5,698 nt of DNA from Candidatus Zixiibacteriota bacterium (GTDB lineage: Bacteria > Zixibacteria > MSB-5A5 > GN15 > FEB-12), in the NCBI GenBank assembly GCA_030642845.1, contig DAOWMZ010000149.1, forward strand, positions 1 through 5,698, written 5' to 3'. The notes under the pieces were generated by a model. That model did no database searches. It saw only the letters and a program-made list of their open reading frames with translations, and was not told where the DNA came from. The stretch's first letter is position 1. Every line of letters starts with the position of its first letter. Shown piece by piece: positions 5,582 through 5,698 of this stretch. A program made the translations under genes and the position numbers.

Positions 5582-5594
5582 CCCGTGCCTGTCC
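5582..5594 (+). repeat. Direct repeat copy 2 (CCCGTGCCTGTCC)
   Basis: This is an exact repeat of 5403-5415. The sequence upstream of it (AAGGTC) differs from the TCATT that precedes copy 1. Confidence 0.75.
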
Positions 5595-5601
5595 GTATAA
5601 A

Positions 5602-5623
5602 GGACAACCACAGGGGGTTGTCC
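5602..5623. repeat. Perfect 8-bp hairpin GGACAACC/GGTTGTCC
   Basis: GGACAACC (5602-5609) and GGTTGTCC (5616-5623) enclose the loop ACAGGG. GGACA can alternatively pair with TGTCC (5590-5594) of direct repeat copy 2, so two exclusive folds exist. Confidence 0.6.
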
Positions 5624-5636
5624 CTACATCAGGCTG

Positions 5637-5654
5637 GCAGATGTCCACATCTGC
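5637..5654. repeat. Hairpin GCAGATG/CATCTGC, right member of the two-copy family
   Basis: A seven-pair stem with a TCCA loop. It is related to 4029-4043 on the other side of the insertion sequence (12 of 15 bases), including a paired C:G to T:A change in the inner stem. Confidence 0.6.
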
Positions 5655-5671
5655 TGCAAATTGAATAACAA

Positions 5672-5696
5672 GGGGCACACGAGGGCGTGTGCCGCC
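5672..5696. repeat. Hairpin GGCACACG/CGTGTGCC
   Basis: A perfect 8-bp stem (5674-5681, 5686-5693) has an AGGG tetraloop. Two more G-C pairs lie beyond a bulged G. It lies two bases from the window edge, so more of the cluster may follow. Confidence 0.6.
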
Positions 5697-5698
5697 CA

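Noticed and set aside
5376..5600. 74-aa open frame across the hairpin cluster
   Set aside because: It runs through the IS edge, both palindromes and the direct repeats, with no RBS or protein-like character; it exists only because the repeats lack stops in this frame.

Overview
The window is AT-leaning bacterial DNA with two parts: a compact central-carbon operon on the + strand (1-3440, then a small zinc-ribbon gene at 3632-3922), and an accessory part (about 3923-5698) where an IS110/IS1111-family insertion sequence sits inside a cluster of GC-rich hairpin repeats. The gene set (phosphotransacetylase, aspartate-type aminotransferase, ATP-dependent PEP carboxykinase) would suit an anaerobe that ferments amino acids or sugars and gains ATP by substrate-level phosphorylation. 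An uncultured lineage of the Cloacimonadota/FCB kind is possible, but that is a low-confidence guess from protein flavour only.

Operon: the 3' part of pta (1-555, cut by the window edge) is followed 3 nt later by a class I aminotransferase (559-1776), whose stop overlaps the pckA start in an ATGA (1773-1776). The aminotransferase can supply oxaloacetate from aspartate, PckA interconverts oxaloacetate and PEP with ATP/ADP, and Pta converts acetyl-CoA to acetyl-phosphate. A GC-rich hairpin (3482-3512) probably ends the operon. A separate FmdB-type zinc-ribbon gene follows, with its own likely terminator (3937-3960).

Mobile element: a full-length 350-aa DEDD/Ser transposase lies on the minus strand (4271-5323). 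The element can be delimited to 4099-5401. Both ends carry the same TCAT, and 10-bp inverted repeats lie just inside the ends. If the ends are joined at one TCAT, they create a perfect TTGACA-17 nt-TATAAT promoter pointing into the transposase.

The main result is that the non-coding strip between the transposase stop and the 3' end of the element (minus strand, about 4280-4148) reads as a bridge RNA (seekRNA). It holds two loops with the same layout: guide, small hairpin, GA, guide. The guides of the first loop match the two flanks outside the element. The guides of the second loop match the two element ends inside it. All four guides meet at the shared TCAT/ATGA. Target, donor and boundaries can therefore be read from one sequence.

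Both flanks of the element (3937-4048 and 5403-5698) contain a series of hairpins and short dispersed repeats. One hairpin family occurs on both sides and differs by a compensatory base-pair change. No tRNA, rRNA or CRISPR array was seen.
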